Source: Saccharospirillum impatiens DSM 12546 (GTDB taxonomy: Bacteria; Pseudomonadota; Gammaproteobacteria; Pseudomonadales; Natronospirillaceae). From it: a DNA stretch of 57,189 nucleotides. The notes below the pieces were generated by a model. The model made no database searches. It was given only the letters and a program-made list of their open reading frames with translations, and had not been told where the DNA came from. Every line of letters starts with the position of its first letter. The first letter of the stretch is position 1. Below, one piece after another: positions 25,409-35,362 of the stretch. The DNA is taken from contig NZ_AUIH01000027.1 of NCBI RefSeq assembly GCF_000423605.1, forward strand, positions 1 through 57,189. The letters are read 5' to 3'. A program made the translations under genes and the position numbers.

Positions 25409-25585
25409 GATCTCTCTCATCCGGACTCTAACCGTCGGCTCTGGTTTCTCACCAGATCTGCTGACCTCGCCTTGAGCAAACGGAGTTAACCGCTGCCAGG
25501 GCGAGCGCTCGCGGGCTCCTGAATAACAATCGTGTTGTCCAGATACCGCCGGTGGGGAATTTCACCCCGCCCTGAGAACGCTGCC
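25409..25585 (-). ncRNA. FMN riboswitch (RFN element) controlling ribH
   Basis: On the minus strand the conserved FMN-aptamer segments appear in order: AGGGCGGGGTGAAATTCCCC, then ACCGGCGGTAT (25540-25575 region), the central hairpins, and the closing CCGACGGTTAGAGTCCGGAT followed by GAGAGA (25410-25440 region). A -10-like TATACT lies just upstream (25611-25616). The aptamer ends about 95 bases before the ribH start, leaving room for an expression platform. High FMN should turn ribH expression off. Confidence 0.95.
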
Positions 25586-25701
25586 AGCACGAAAGTGCCG
25601 GACGATCGGCAGTATACTGAAAAAACGGGCGAACGCACGGTCGGCGCCGACCTGGGAGCCAGCGTTGCTGAAAATGGCCCGACGTCGCGCGACACAATGG
25701 T

Positions 25702-26319
25702 TCATGCCGGTGGCGGTGCTTTGTTTGTGTCGGAACTCTTGTACAAGCCGGCTGTCAGCATGAATTGCATGGCATCTTCAAACGGCCAGTCGACGTAAAT
25801 CAGATCTGATCGGCGCACCAGAATCGTTACCCCGGCGATCTGATAACTGACCTGCATGAGCACCGGCACCCAGCCCTCCTGGTCGTGATGTTCGCTCAGA
25901 GCCCGGTGCACTGGGCCGGGTACATCGTCGGCGGTGACGAAGCCGACAATGTAGGAATCGTTGGCCTGTTTTATCAGAACGGTTTGTCGCTGCTGCGTTT
26001 TTTCGGGGTCGGTGCTGATCAGCGACGCCATGTCTTTAATGGCACCGTATACCGTCTTCAGCAGCGGGAACCGGAGTATCTGATCTTCCAGTCGCTGGTA
26101 CAGCCAGGCGATCGGGCTGACACTGAACGCCAGACCAATAATCAGCAGCAGGATCAGAATCAGTACAAAGCCACTGCCGGCCCAGGGCTGATTGATACCC
26201 ACCACGCTCAGCAACGCGAGGCCAAAACTGTTGAGCCCGCCGCCGATCGACCAGAACAGCCATACCGTTAGCGCCAGTGGCAATACTCTGAGAATACCCC
26301 GAGTCATTGTTTTTCGCAT
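25702..26319 (-). CDS. DUF502 family membrane protein
   Basis: A 205-residue protein matching DUF502: two hydrophobic segments near the N-terminus (residues 8-30 and 48-72), the conserved PLLKTVYGAIKDM block and a soluble C-terminal domain (VGFVTADDVPG, PVLMQVSYQIAGVTILVRRSDLIYVDWPFEDAMQF). The function of the family is unknown. The ATG at 26319 follows GGGAG and fits the family N-terminus better than the long upstream extension. It is divergent from the AbrB-type membrane protein. Confidence 0.88.
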   Translation of the reverse strand: MRKTMTRGILRVLPLALTVWLFWSIGGGLNSFGLALLSVVGINQPWAGSGFVLILILLLIIGLAFSVSPIAWLYQRLEDQILRFPLLKTVYGAIKDMASLISTDPEKTQQRQTVLIKQANDSYIVGFVTADDVPGPVHRALSEHHDQEGWVPVLMQVSYQIAGVTILVRRSDLIYVDWPFEDAMQFMLTAGLYKSSDTNKAPPPA

Positions 26320-26592
26320 GTCACACTCCCTTGGTGATGGTTTGTCGCTGTGATCTTTCGTAAAGCGACCGCTTCTATCCAGAGCACAGCCTATCAGAAA
26401 GCGCACCGACCACCCGGTGAGACGCCGAAAAGATCGGTGAATGCCCTGTTTGACGGAGTCTGTTGTGCATGAGTCGACGCACCGGAGGCGATGCTTCTTA
26501 TCCGCTGCCATCTTCCCGGGATGATCCGTTGTATGTCGAAAACCGGTCACGGCCTCTATACTGTGCGCGATATTGAATCCAACCGGTTAACC

Positions 26593-27669
26593 ATGAGCCC
26601 CAGTCCTCCGACCCGATTGAACATTGCACTGACGCTGCTGGCCACACTGGCCATCGGTGCCGTGGGTGCGCTGATCTTCAATGCCCTGTCGTGGCCACTG
26701 CCGTGGATGCTGGGCAGCCTGACCTCGACGCTGATCGGCAGCTTGCTTGGGTTCAAACCCTTCATTCCAATGAAGCTGTTCACCGCCATGCTGCTCATTC
26801 TCGGTATCTACGCCGGTGCAGCACTCGACCCAAGTCTGCTGTTTACCGTCTGGCATTGGCCATTGTCGCTGATTGGCATGGGGGTGCTGGTGGTGGCAAC
26901 AACGGCGGTGAACCACTGGTATTTTCGGCGGTTTGCCGGGTTCGATAAAACCACGGCGCTGTTTGCATCGGTACCGGGCGCCCAGTCGCTGGTGCTGATC
27001 ATGAGCGCGCGCAGTGGCGCTGACGAGAAACAGGTACTGATCCCACAAATCACCCGGGTATTGGCAGTTATCTATTTTGTGCCGCTGATCCTGGTTGGGC
27101 TCGGGGACTGGACCGGGCTCGACATGGACCGCATTCGGGGCGTACCCGAAGAGGCCTGGTCACTGCCCGACGGGTTGTCGATTCTGTGGTTACTGGTCGC
27201 AACCGGCCTGGGCCTTCTGGTTGCCCGGCGCCTGAATTGGCCGCAACCGCTGATGATCGGGCCGCTGGCCGGCGTGGCGTTGATGCAAATAACCGGCCTG
27301 ACCGATCTGAACATTCCCGGTCAGGCGCTGGTGCCGGTGCAATTTGTGCTTGGCACCTACCTGGGTACCAAGTTCGCCAGAATACGCTGGCGCACGGCGA
27401 TTATTCTGTCGGGCCACGGTATCGTCGCGCTGGCACTTACCGTCGTGCTGGTGGCACTGATGACGTTACTGCTAACCCTGGTAACCGACATCCCGCCCGC
27501 GGCCATCTTCCTGGCGTTTGCCCCCGGTGGCCTGCCGGAAATGGTGCTGATCGCCGCGACGCTCAATGCTGACCCGGCTTTTGTGGTCATCCATCACGTG
27601 GTTCGATTTCTGATAATCGCCATTGCTTTGCCCTGGGTGGCCGACAAGATAACGACCGGAGTGCGCTAA
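26593..27669 (+). CDS. AbrB family multi-pass membrane protein
   Basis: A 358-residue inner-membrane protein with about ten hydrophobic segments in two similar halves. The motifs PWMLGSL in the first half and PLMIGPLAGVALMQITGL in the second, plus the FLAFAPGGLPEMVLIA block, are characteristic of the AbrB/TIGR03082 family. Despite the name it is not the DNA-binding AbrB of Bacillus; it is usually seen as a putative transporter. The start at 26593 fits the first membrane segment. Confidence 0.85.
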   Translation: MSPSPPTRLNIALTLLATLAIGAVGALIFNALSWPLPWMLGSLTSTLIGSLLGFKPFIPMKLFTAMLLILGIYAGAALDPSLLFTVWHWPLSLIGMGVLVVATTAVNHWYFRRFAGFDKTTALFASVPGAQSLVLIMSARSGADEKQVLIPQITRVLAVIYFVPLILVGLGDWTGLDMDRIRGVPEEAWSLPDGLSILWLLVATGLGLLVARRLNWPQPLMIGPLAGVALMQITGLTDLNIPGQALVPVQFVLGTYLGTKFARIRWRTAIILSGHGIVALALTVVLVALMTLLLTLVTDIPPAAIFLAFAPGGLPEMVLIAATLNADPAFVVIHHVVRFLIIAIALPWVADKITTGVR

Positions 27670-27973
27670 CTGTGTCGATCAACTGTGTCGACTAAAAGCA
27701 GCGTTCCCAACACCCTGCCGAATTTCACAGCGTCTCTTTAAAGTTGGCCTGAAATATATGGCTATCTATTGGTGAAATAGAGAGTATAAGTTTAGTTAAC
27801 CAGTCAGTTCTGGTCTCTCCAAACGCGCAAACCAAGCGCATTCAGATAATCCTCTGTGTTTCTCGCATTTCTCTGCACCACACCAGGCTTCCGAGAATGA
27901 GTACGTATTGCTCACTTCACTTACCGGTTCTGCACCTCAGGTGTTTGGCTGGTTCAAAATAGCAGGCCATATT
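27670..27973. other. Gene-free upstream region of the ice-binding lipoprotein
   Basis: This 304-base stretch between the AbrB-family gene and the DUF3494 lipoprotein is more AT-rich than its surroundings and has no convincing frame. It should contain the promoter of the lipoprotein gene; no recognised operator was found. Confidence 0.5.
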
Positions 27974-29425
27974 ATGGGTATTCTTCAACGATACTCGAAA
28001 ACTTTTTTGACTCTATTCGCATCTGTTTCCATCGTAACCTTAGCTGCCTGTGATGGCAGTAATGGTGACCTCGATACCAGTACAACCGTGATCGCTTCGC
28101 TGGCGGTAACATCCAGTGCGCCAGCCGCAGCATCCGCAACGGCGGGTACCAACACAAAAGTTGTCGCAGTTTTTAACCGGGCAATGAAATCCGACACGCT
28201 GACACAAAACAGTTTTACGCTGCAGGGTGACGGTGAATCGGGGGTTGTCGGTGCGGTAGCGTACAATGCCGATACCAAGGCTGCTACATTTACACCGAAT
28301 GGCAATCTTACGGCGAGCACGCTCTACACCGCCACCATTACGACAGCGGTTGAAGATGAAACCGATGCGTCGTTATTGAGCGATTTTGTCTGGAGTTTCA
28401 CGACAGGTTCATCCATTGACGACAGTGTGCCTACGCCAGTCACCATTAGCCCCGCCGACATCGCGATAGACGTACTGCGCAACACCAAAGTTAGCGTAAT
28501 TTTCAGTGAAGCTATAGACCCGGAAACCCTGACGCCAAACAGCTTTGAGTTAACAACCAATGCGGGCATCGTTGTCGTCTCTGGCGAGTTGCTATATGTG
28601 AACCCGAAGACGGTGGTATTTACACCAGATGCAAACCTGGGCGCAAGCGAACTGCATACCCTGACGTTGAGTACGGCCATTCTTGACCTTGCAGGCAATA
28701 GCCTTGCACTGTCGGAAACCAGTTTCACAACAGGTACTGAGGTGTCTTCAAGCCCTGCAATTGTAGACCTGGGCACTGCCGGTAACTACGTGATACTTGC
28801 CAAAACCGGAATATCCACAACCGGAACAACGCATATTACCGGTGACATAGCCGTCAGCCCTGCATCGCGCACAACGCTGACCGGTTTCGCAGATACACTC
28901 GACTCGAGCGGTATGTTCTCTACCTCACCACGGGTAACCGGCGAGTTGTTTGCTTCAAATATGGAAGTACCGACACCGGATGATTTGACCACTGCTGTCA
29001 GTGATATGGAAACCGCCTATACCGATGCGGCTGGCCGTGTAACCCCGGACTTTACCGAACTGGGTGCCGGCGAGATCGGTGGCCTGACGCTGGATCCGGG
29101 GTTGTACAAGTGGGGCACCGGGGTGCTGGTTACCTCCGATGTAACGCTGAACGGTTCAGCAAACGATGTCTGGATATTCCAGATCGACCAGAACCTGAAG
29201 CTGGAAGATGGCAAGGCCGTGGTACTGACCGGTGGCGCACTGCCTGAAAACATATTCTGGCAAGTGGCCGGTGAAGTAACCTTGCAGGCCGGCACCACGT
29301 TCAACGGTATTATCCTGACTCAAACCCAGGTTGTGTTTAAGTCTGGTGCCGTACTAAACGGTCGTGCTCTGGCACAAACGGCGGTCACGTTAATCTCCAA
29401 CGATATTAACGAACCGGCTCAGTAA
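27974..29425 (+). CDS. DUF3494 (ice-binding-like) lipoprotein with two Ig-like domains
   Basis: A 483-residue surface or periplasmic lipoprotein. The N-terminus is a lipoprotein signal (lipobox LAAC, Cys about residue 26). Two bacterial Ig-like domains of the SbsA type follow (about 40-145 and 150-255, each with FxxAM/EAIDPxTLTxNSFxL and xVVFTPDANL-like strands). The rest (about 260-480) matches DUF3494, the ice-binding beta-solenoid: VDLGTAGNYVILAKTGISTTGTTHITGDIAVSP, LTLDPGLYKWGTGVLV and NIFWQVAGEVTLQAGTTFNGIIL. The likely role is ice adhesion or recrystallisation inhibition at the cell surface, or adhesion. A strong terminator follows. Confidence 0.88.
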   Translation: MGILQRYSKTFLTLFASVSIVTLAACDGSNGDLDTSTTVIASLAVTSSAPAAASATAGTNTKVVAVFNRAMKSDTLTQNSFTLQGDGESGVVGAVAYNADTKAATFTPNGNLTASTLYTATITTAVEDETDASLLSDFVWSFTTGSSIDDSVPTPVTISPADIAIDVLRNTKVSVIFSEAIDPETLTPNSFELTTNAGIVVVSGELLYVNPKTVVFTPDANLGASELHTLTLSTAILDLAGNSLALSETSFTTGTEVSSSPAIVDLGTAGNYVILAKTGISTTGTTHITGDIAVSPASRTTLTGFADTLDSSGMFSTSPRVTGELFASNMEVPTPDDLTTAVSDMETAYTDAAGRVTPDFTELGAGEIGGLTLDPGLYKWGTGVLVTSDVTLNGSANDVWIFQIDQNLKLEDGKAVVLTGGALPENIFWQVAGEVTLQAGTTFNGIILTQTQVVFKSGAVLNGRALAQTAVTLISNDINEPAQ

Positions 29426-29478
29426 GTGTTAACACGCTGAACGCATCGGTCGCTGACTAACCTCGGTGGCCGAATGCA

Positions 29479-29509
29479 AAAAAACCGCGACGTTGATCGC
29501 GGTTTTTTT
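29479..29509 (+). terminator. Rho-independent terminator of the DUF3494 gene
   Basis: AAAACCGCGA (29481-29490) pairs with TCGCGGTTTT (29497-29506) around a 6-base loop and runs into a stretch of seven T. This is a strong intrinsic terminator 55 bases after the stop codon. Confidence 0.9.
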
Positions 29510-29614
29510 ATGGAAGTAGAGTGGAATAAGCGAATTATGTGAGTGACGAGTTCGCTACCCATTGAGTGTCCGGTACCTAGTATACCCGGCACCTGACACA
29601 CCGACTTCAGGCAA

Positions 29615-31339
29615 TCAACCATCTATCTTATTCAACGAGGCCGCCAGCGCTTCCACCCGCTGATTGGTTTCATCTACCAGCGTATCAATCTCACCGGCCG
29701 AGGCACTCGACTTGCTCGCCAGTGTACGCACTTCATCGGCCACGACCGCAAAGCCCCGTCCTGCTTCACCGGCACGCGCTGCTTCAATGGCGGCATTGAG
29801 TGCCAGCAAATTGGTCTGGTCTGCAATGGCGTTAATGGTGGAGACGATACCGCTGATCTTGTTGCTGACCTGCAATACCGATTCCATGGCTTCCTGGGTT
29901 TCGCTGAGCGCCTGGAACCGGTCAGTGATGTCGATGCCAAACAGCACGTAGCGACGAACGTCGCCGGTGAACGATTTGAGTGCCACGACCTGGTAATCCA
30001 GCGCCATCGTTGGAAGACCCGTCAGTTCCACTGAATCCTTGCCGCTGAATTCGCCGCTGCTGCGCAGGGTTTTGATGTTCTCGGCGGTCAGCTTGGACCA
30101 GAACGCTTTGGCGACCTGAGCGACCTTGTCTTTATTGCCGTACTTGGCGTGAACCAGCTTATTGGCAGAAATGAAACTGCCATCGGGATTGAATTCCATG
30201 GTCACCATCGATCGTTCAATGGCTTCAAGTCGGCGGGTAAAGTCGACGGTTTCCTGTTTGCTCTGAGTAATGTCGGCTTCAACGGAAATGAACCGTTCTA
30301 TGCGGCCGCGCTCGTCGAACACCGGCGCAATGGACAGTGACACCCAATAGGGTGTGCCATTTTTGTGGTAGTTCAGAATTTCAACGTAGAAGGGTTCCAG
30401 CCGGTCGAGGTTCTCTCGAATTTTTTTCACGGTCTCCGGGTCGGTGCCTTCGCCCTGCAACATAGGCCCCGGCTTTTTGCCGCGAGATTCGGCCAGGCTG
30501 TAACCGGTCAGTTTTTCAAAACCGGCGTTGATGTATTCTATGCTGCCCTTACTGTCGGTAATGATAATGCCGCTGTTGGCCTGGTCAGCAACCAGCGAGA
30601 GCATTTCCATTTTTTCCCGTTTTTCGACTTCTTCCGTCACGTCTTTGATAAAAGCGGTGTAGGTAATGCGCCCGTCAAATTCAATTTTGCTGATCGCGGC
30701 CTGGCCCCATAACTCGGTGCCGTCTTTGCGCACAACGGTCAGTTCACGGTAGCTGCCGACGATCCGGTTTTCACCGGTGGTTCGGTTGCGGTTGACGAAT
30801 CCATCGTGTTGCGACTGTAAGCTTTTGGGCACCAGCATCTTGACGTTGTTGCCCAGCACTTCTGACCGGTCGTAACCCCAAGCCGCTTCGGCAGCCTTGT
30901 TGAAGAAGGTGACGTTGTTGTGCTCGTCAATCGACACCACAGCGTCCATGGCCTGCTCCAGTGTCTGGTTCATCATCTCCCGGTCGTAGCGCTCACGGCT
31001 GATGTTGCGCACGAAGAGGGTGTGACTGATGCCCTGGCCCGACTTTATGGCCGTTGACTCCAGTTGTACCCATATAGCGTGCCCGTCGGCCGTTTTAATC
31101 TGCGTTTCATGGGACACATCGCCTGTGTTGCCCAGGCGTTTAAGACTGTCTTTGGGAAGTAGTTGAGCCGCTGGTTTTGCCAGCACCGCCTCTCGCTTAA
31201 CCCCCCAAAGCCGTTCCGCTGCTGCATTAAAAAACACAATGGTCTGTTTCGCATCGAGCGTGACAATAGCCTGGGGGGCATGTTCGAGTGCTAAAGCGGA
31301 CTGGGAACTGGAAAACCAGCGAGTCAAGAAGCGAGCCAT
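29615..31339 (-). CDS. Soluble multi-PAS methyl-accepting chemotaxis protein (short form)
   Basis: A 574-residue cytoplasmic chemoreceptor. It lacks membrane segments and starts with three typical PAS/PAC modules ([64 protein letters not shown]) and a fourth, more divergent one. The signalling end holds the conserved hairpin tip ([37 protein letters not shown]), but the coiled coil is much shorter than in classical receptors. It is therefore a short receptor of the BdlA/Aer-2-like type, probably sensing redox state, oxygen or a cytoplasmic ligand. The start at 31339 avoids a 13-residue extension. Confidence 0.88.
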   Translation of the reverse strand: MARFLTRWFSSSQSALALEHAPQAIVTLDAKQTIVFFNAAAERLWGVKREAVLAKPAAQLLPKDSLKRLGNTGDVSHETQIKTADGHAIWVQLESTAIKSGQGISHTLFVRNISRERYDREMMNQTLEQAMDAVVSIDEHNNVTFFNKAAEAAWGYDRSEVLGNNVKMLVPKSLQSQHDGFVNRNRTTGENRIVGSYRELTVVRKDGTELWGQAAISKIEFDGRITYTAFIKDVTEEVEKREKMEMLSLVADQANSGIIITDSKGSIEYINAGFEKLTGYSLAESRGKKPGPMLQGEGTDPETVKKIRENLDRLEPFYVEILNYHKNGTPYWVSLSIAPVFDERGRIERFISVEADITQSKQETVDFTRRLEAIERSMVTMEFNPDGSFISANKLVHAKYGNKDKVAQVAKAFWSKLTAENIKTLRSSGEFSGKDSVELTGLPTMALDYQVVALKSFTGDVRRYVLFGIDITDRFQALSETQEAMESVLQVSNKISGIVSTINAIADQTNLLALNAAIEAARAGEAGRGFAVVADEVRTLASKSSASAGEIDTLVDETNQRVEALAASLNKIDG

Positions 31340-31619
31340 GGTGAATGTATCCTCTGGTGGCACCGGCCGGGGCATCATCGATGAACTACCCCGGGGAAAA
31401 CAGCCTGGAACGAACGTGGCAATAATATACCGTTTCGGCGGACAGGGTCTTTCCTTTAGGACAAAATGATACGAAGGCCGGGTGGTTTTGGGTTTGGCCA
31501 GCAGGCGCTACTGTACTGTAACAGACTAAATGTCCTTACCAGCGAGCCGTCAGGCGGCCAGATTATCCGGTTTCATTGCAAAGGTAGGCTATTGGTCTTC
31601 AAGTCGACCGGAGAACGGC

Positions 31620-32309
31620 TTATCGTCTGTCCAGAAACCGGTAGCCGATGCCGGGTTCGGTTTCCAGATAATCCGGATTGGCGGCATCGTCACCCAGTTT
31701 TATCCGTAACTGGCGAACCACATTGCGCAAATATTGGCTGTCGTCTTTGTGGCTGCGCCCCCAGATCTTCTCCAGCAGACTGCTCTGGGTAATCAGACGA
31801 CCGGGTGACTGCACAAGATGCTGCATGACCGCCCACTCCTTGCGGGTCAGGCTGATGGGTTGGTTATCCAGAGTTATTTCATGGCGGTCCGGGTTGATGG
31901 TCAGTCGGGCATCTGAATACACCTTTGTAGCCTGCTCCTCCCGGGTACCGGAGCGTGAGGCAAGAATGCGCCGTACCCGGGCCAATAACTCGTTAACACT
32001 GAAAGGTTTGACCACATAGTCTTCAGCGCCCATGTCCAGTGCCGCGACTTTTTCCATTTCCGACGAGCGAACGGATAAGACCAGCACCGGTTGTTGACTC
32101 TGGGCCATCAACTGGCGCAACACCTCCTTGCCATCCAGATCGGGCAGCCCCAGATCCAGAATAACCAGATCCGGCTGCCCCAGAACAGCCTGTGCCAAGC
32201 CCTGAGCGCCAGTTTCCGCCTCAACCACATCGTATCCCTGAGACGCCAGGCTAATGCGCAAAAAGCGACGGATCTGAGCTTCATCGTCAATGATCAGAAT
32301 TCGGTTCAT
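31620..32309 (-). CDS. kdpE: KdpE-like OmpR-family response regulator
   Basis: A 229-residue regulator close to KdpE: receiver start ILIIDDEAQIRRFLRISL, phosphoacceptor Asp in LVILDLGLPDLDG, Lys in VVKPFSVNELLARVRRIL, then a winged-helix domain ending KLGDDAANPDYLETEPGIGYRF. In classical systems KdpE activates the KdpFABC potassium pump. Here it closes an operon with trkH and a KdpD-like kinase, so the likely target is the Trk-type channel. Its start overlaps the kinase stop by four bases. The frame is intact, although both upstream operon genes are frameshifted. Confidence 0.85.
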   Translation of the reverse strand: MNRILIIDDEAQIRRFLRISLASQGYDVVEAETGAQGLAQAVLGQPDLVILDLGLPDLDGKEVLRQLMAQSQQPVLVLSVRSSEMEKVAALDMGAEDYVVKPFSVNELLARVRRILASRSGTREEQATKVYSDARLTINPDRHEITLDNQPISLTRKEWAVMQHLVQSPGRLITQSSLLEKIWGRSHKDDSQYLRNVVRQLRIKLGDDAANPDYLETEPGIGYRFLDRR

Positions 32310-33546
32310 TGTTGTGGGGCTTCCTGATGGGGCCGGTTTGCGGAATCTGCTCCGGCGGGTGCCTGCGGAAGCGCCAGCCGCAAGCAGAGCGTAAATCCTT
32401 CGGGAGGGTCAACAAAAGCCGCTTCGCCGCCGTGTACTCGCATCATCCCCCGGCAAATGGTCAGCCCGAGGCCGGAACCGGTCGAATAGCGGTCACCCCG
32501 GCTGAACGAATAAAATTGTCCGAATACGGCGTCCCATTGATCGCGCGGCAAGCCAGGGCCCTGGTCGAGTACATCCAGCCAGACGGTGGTGGCATCGGCG
32601 CCGGTGCGAACGGCAACCCAGCCGTCTGGTCCCGATGCTTTGAGCGCGTTGTCGAGCGCGTTAAACAGCGCTTGTTCAACCAGGGCCGCATGCACCCAGA
32701 CAGAGGGCACTTCTCCGCTGGGATAAAAGCTGACCCGGGGTGACGGCCGTGCAGCGGCCAGGCGCCGAAACACCACGTGGTACAACTCATCCAGGGATAT
32801 CCACTGGCGATTGAGCGTCAGTTCACCCTGACCCAGCCGGGTCATGTCGAGCAGGTTCTGAATGTACTGCTCCAGGCGCTCACTTTCGAGAATGATGGAG
32901 TTCAGTAATTCCTCGCGGTCGTGGTCATTCAGGTCAGCCTGAAGGTCTCGCAATGATGTGGCCGCGCCCATCATGGTGACCAGTGGGGTTTTCAGGTCGT
33001 GCGAGACTGATGATAACAGCGCATTACGCAAAGCCTCCTCGTCTGCACGGCGTTCTGCGGCTTTGCGTTGTTGCCGGGCCTCGCGCCGTTCCTGAACCGC
33101 TAGCCACTGCTCACCGAGCGCGCGTACCAGCGATTGCCAGCCCTCGGGCAGGTTTTGAGTCAGGTCCGGGTCACTGCTCAGCCCCCGGGCACCGGTTAAC
33201 GGATCGATAGTGTCGGGGGTCAGTGTCAGCGCCCGGTCATCAATGCGAATATGACGTATAAGGCCGCGGCGACGATTTCCTCAGGCTCGTGCATTTCCAG
33301 ACTGAACACCGGCTGCGTAAAGGCATAGTTGAATAACAACAGGCCCAGGCCAGCACTGGTCAGCACGCCCCGCCAGTCGGTCAGCAGGGCACTGAGCACC
33401 ACGGCCATCAGGTACAACAGCAACAAGGTGGTGTGAGCCAGCCAGGGCAGAGGCAGCAACCCGAGGCCGGTAATGCCCAGCGGCACCAGCACATTGCACA
33501 GCGGCCACAGCCAGGCCTGTTTCATCGAGAGTCTCCGCTTTCCCAT
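32306..33546 (-). pseudogene. KdpD-like sensor kinase (DUF4118 + HisKA/HATPase), frameshifted
   Basis: Two abutting frames make one kinase of about 413 residues. The N-terminal part (33546-33226) has the four-segment DUF4118 membrane domain of KdpD. It stops at FALMTGR, while the downstream frame continues as ALTLTPDTIDPL through a coiled linker into RNALLSSVSHDLKTPL (HisKA) and GSGLGLTICRGMM (HATPase). Adding one base near 33229-33236, most simply a G in the GGG run, restores a single frame. The KdpD and Usp N-terminal domains and the GAF domain of full KdpD are absent, as in many short KdpD-like kinases. The start overlaps the trkH stop (TAATG). Confidence 0.8.
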
Positions 33547-34996
33547 TACCAGCGCCAGAACGCGGGCGTGAATAAAATCAGCAACGCCATATATTCAAGC
33601 CTGCCCAGCAGCATGGCAAGGCACAAAATGGCCTTGGCGGTATCGGGCAATGTGGAAAAGTTTCCGGCCGGTCCAATGATGTCTCCAAAGCCTGGGCCGA
33701 AGTTCATCAGCGCCGTAAGCGCGGCCGATCCTGCGGTTACCACATCAAGGCCAGTAAGTGTCAGCGCGATCGAAAACAGCAGCAGGCTCATGAGCATGAC
33801 GAAGAGGTACGCCAGCGATGCCACCAGAACGCCTTCACCCACCGGACGATGGTTATAGGTGCGCTGAAAATGGCCGGACGGGTGTAGGGATTTGAACAGG
33901 TTCTCGCGCAGTAACAGCCCCAGTAATTGAAAGCGAAACAACTTGGTGCCCCCGGATGTTGAGCCCGAGCAAGCGCCACTGAACATCAAAAACACAAACA
34001 GCATCAGTGAAAAGCTACCCCAGAGCGTATAGTCCTCAGTGGCATAGCCGGTGGTGGTGACGACTGAGGTAATGTTGAATACCGCGTGCGTCAACGCAAC
34101 GAAAAAGGACTCGCTGGAGCCGGTCAACAGGCGATGTATGGTCATTGCCAGAGCGGTACCGGCAATCAACTTGAACAACAATTGCACCTGGGCGTCGCGT
34201 GCGATGTGCCAGGAGCGGTCGTGCAACGACTGCACATACAACAAAAATGGTAAACCGCCCAGCAGCATGAAGCCACTGCCTGCCCAAATCAGCGCCGGGG
34301 TATGGAACTGACCGAACGACGCATCCGAGGTTGAATAGCCACCGGTGGCGAGGCTGGTCAGGGCATGGTTCAGGGCATTGAAACCCGTCATTCCCAACGC
34401 CCAGAATAACCCGACCGCCAGTGCCGTAAGCAGCATGTAGACCAAGCCAATTTGAGAGGCCACGGTTCGCACCCGGGTATTCTGGATGTCGGACCATTCC
34501 GAACTTTCCGTTTTAAACAGCCGCATGCCACCGACTTTCAGGAATGGCAGTACGGCAACGGCCATCAGAATGATGCCGATGCCGCCGACCCACTGCATCA
34601 GCGAGCGCCACAGAATCAGAGTGCGGGGGCCTTCGTCCAGCCCGGTCAGAACCGTAGAGCAGTAGTGGTAACGCCTGAGACACTCTCGAACAGCGCATCA
34701 ATAAAACTGATCTCCGGCCAGCCAAGGTACAGGGGCAAAGCGCCGGTCAGGCACAGCAAGCCCCAGTTAACAGCAGTGACGAGGAACATCGGCTTTGCCT
34801 TCATACGAATCGAGGGCCCCCGGGAAAGCAGCAGGCAAACTACGGCCACGGCCAGACACACCAGTGCACTGAGCACCATGGCACGGACTTCCTGCGCTGT
34901 TGACCAGTCGGCCAACAGTACGGTCAGACCCATCAGGCACCCCCAGATCAGCATGATGAAGGTGGCTATTTTCAGGGCGGGTTTGACGTTTTTCAC
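33546..34996 (-). pseudogene. trkH: TrkH-family potassium uptake subunit, frameshifted
   Basis: The N-terminal frame (34996-34646) reads normally to FIDALFESVSGVTTT and then hits a stop. The second frame resumes immediately as STVLTGLDEGPRTLILWRSLMQWVGGIGI, which is the exact continuation expected for TrkH. One missing base near 34658-34662 (TTTG expected) explains the break; with it restored the product is 483 residues, the normal TrkH length. The selectivity-filter regions (VSGVTTTGS, LTSLATGGYST, ITSVVTTTGYAT, MNFGPGFGDIIG) are otherwise conserved. As written it encodes only a 116-residue fragment, so Trk-type uptake from this locus should fail unless the base is a sequence error. Confidence 0.85.
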
Positions 34997-35362
34997 AGTG
35001 TGTATCCGGCAGTCAAGGTGACACCGGTAAGGGTAAGGATTGCCCTATAACAAAGCTGTAACGCGACCTCGCGCCGCGTAAGAAAACCATAAGGTTTTGC
35101 ATTAAGTCGTGCGCTGCCATGCCGGTCCAGTCTGCTCAGGAACACAGGTTGTGGAGGGATGATGGCGCAGATCGCAGTGCCCAGATGTGGCGCTCAACGC
35201 ACAGTCTGCAAACAACCGAAACCTGGAGTGAAGGTCAGCAGATCGACCGGGTGGAAGACACCATCGACCGGGAGCAACTGGATGACCTCGCGCACCAGGT
35301 AGAGGTACGGCGCGAGGACAAAGACGATCAAAGTCCGTCGCCTGATCGTTCAGGCGTTAACG
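34997..35362. other. Gene-free region between the potassium operon and the MFS gene
   Basis: This 366-base stretch should contain the promoter of the leftward trkH operon. A plus-strand frame (35119-35385) overlaps the MFS gene and has no family likeness. A minus-strand hydrophobic stretch of about 45 residues (roughly 35340-35205) lacks a convincing start. Neither is called as a gene. Confidence 0.5.
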
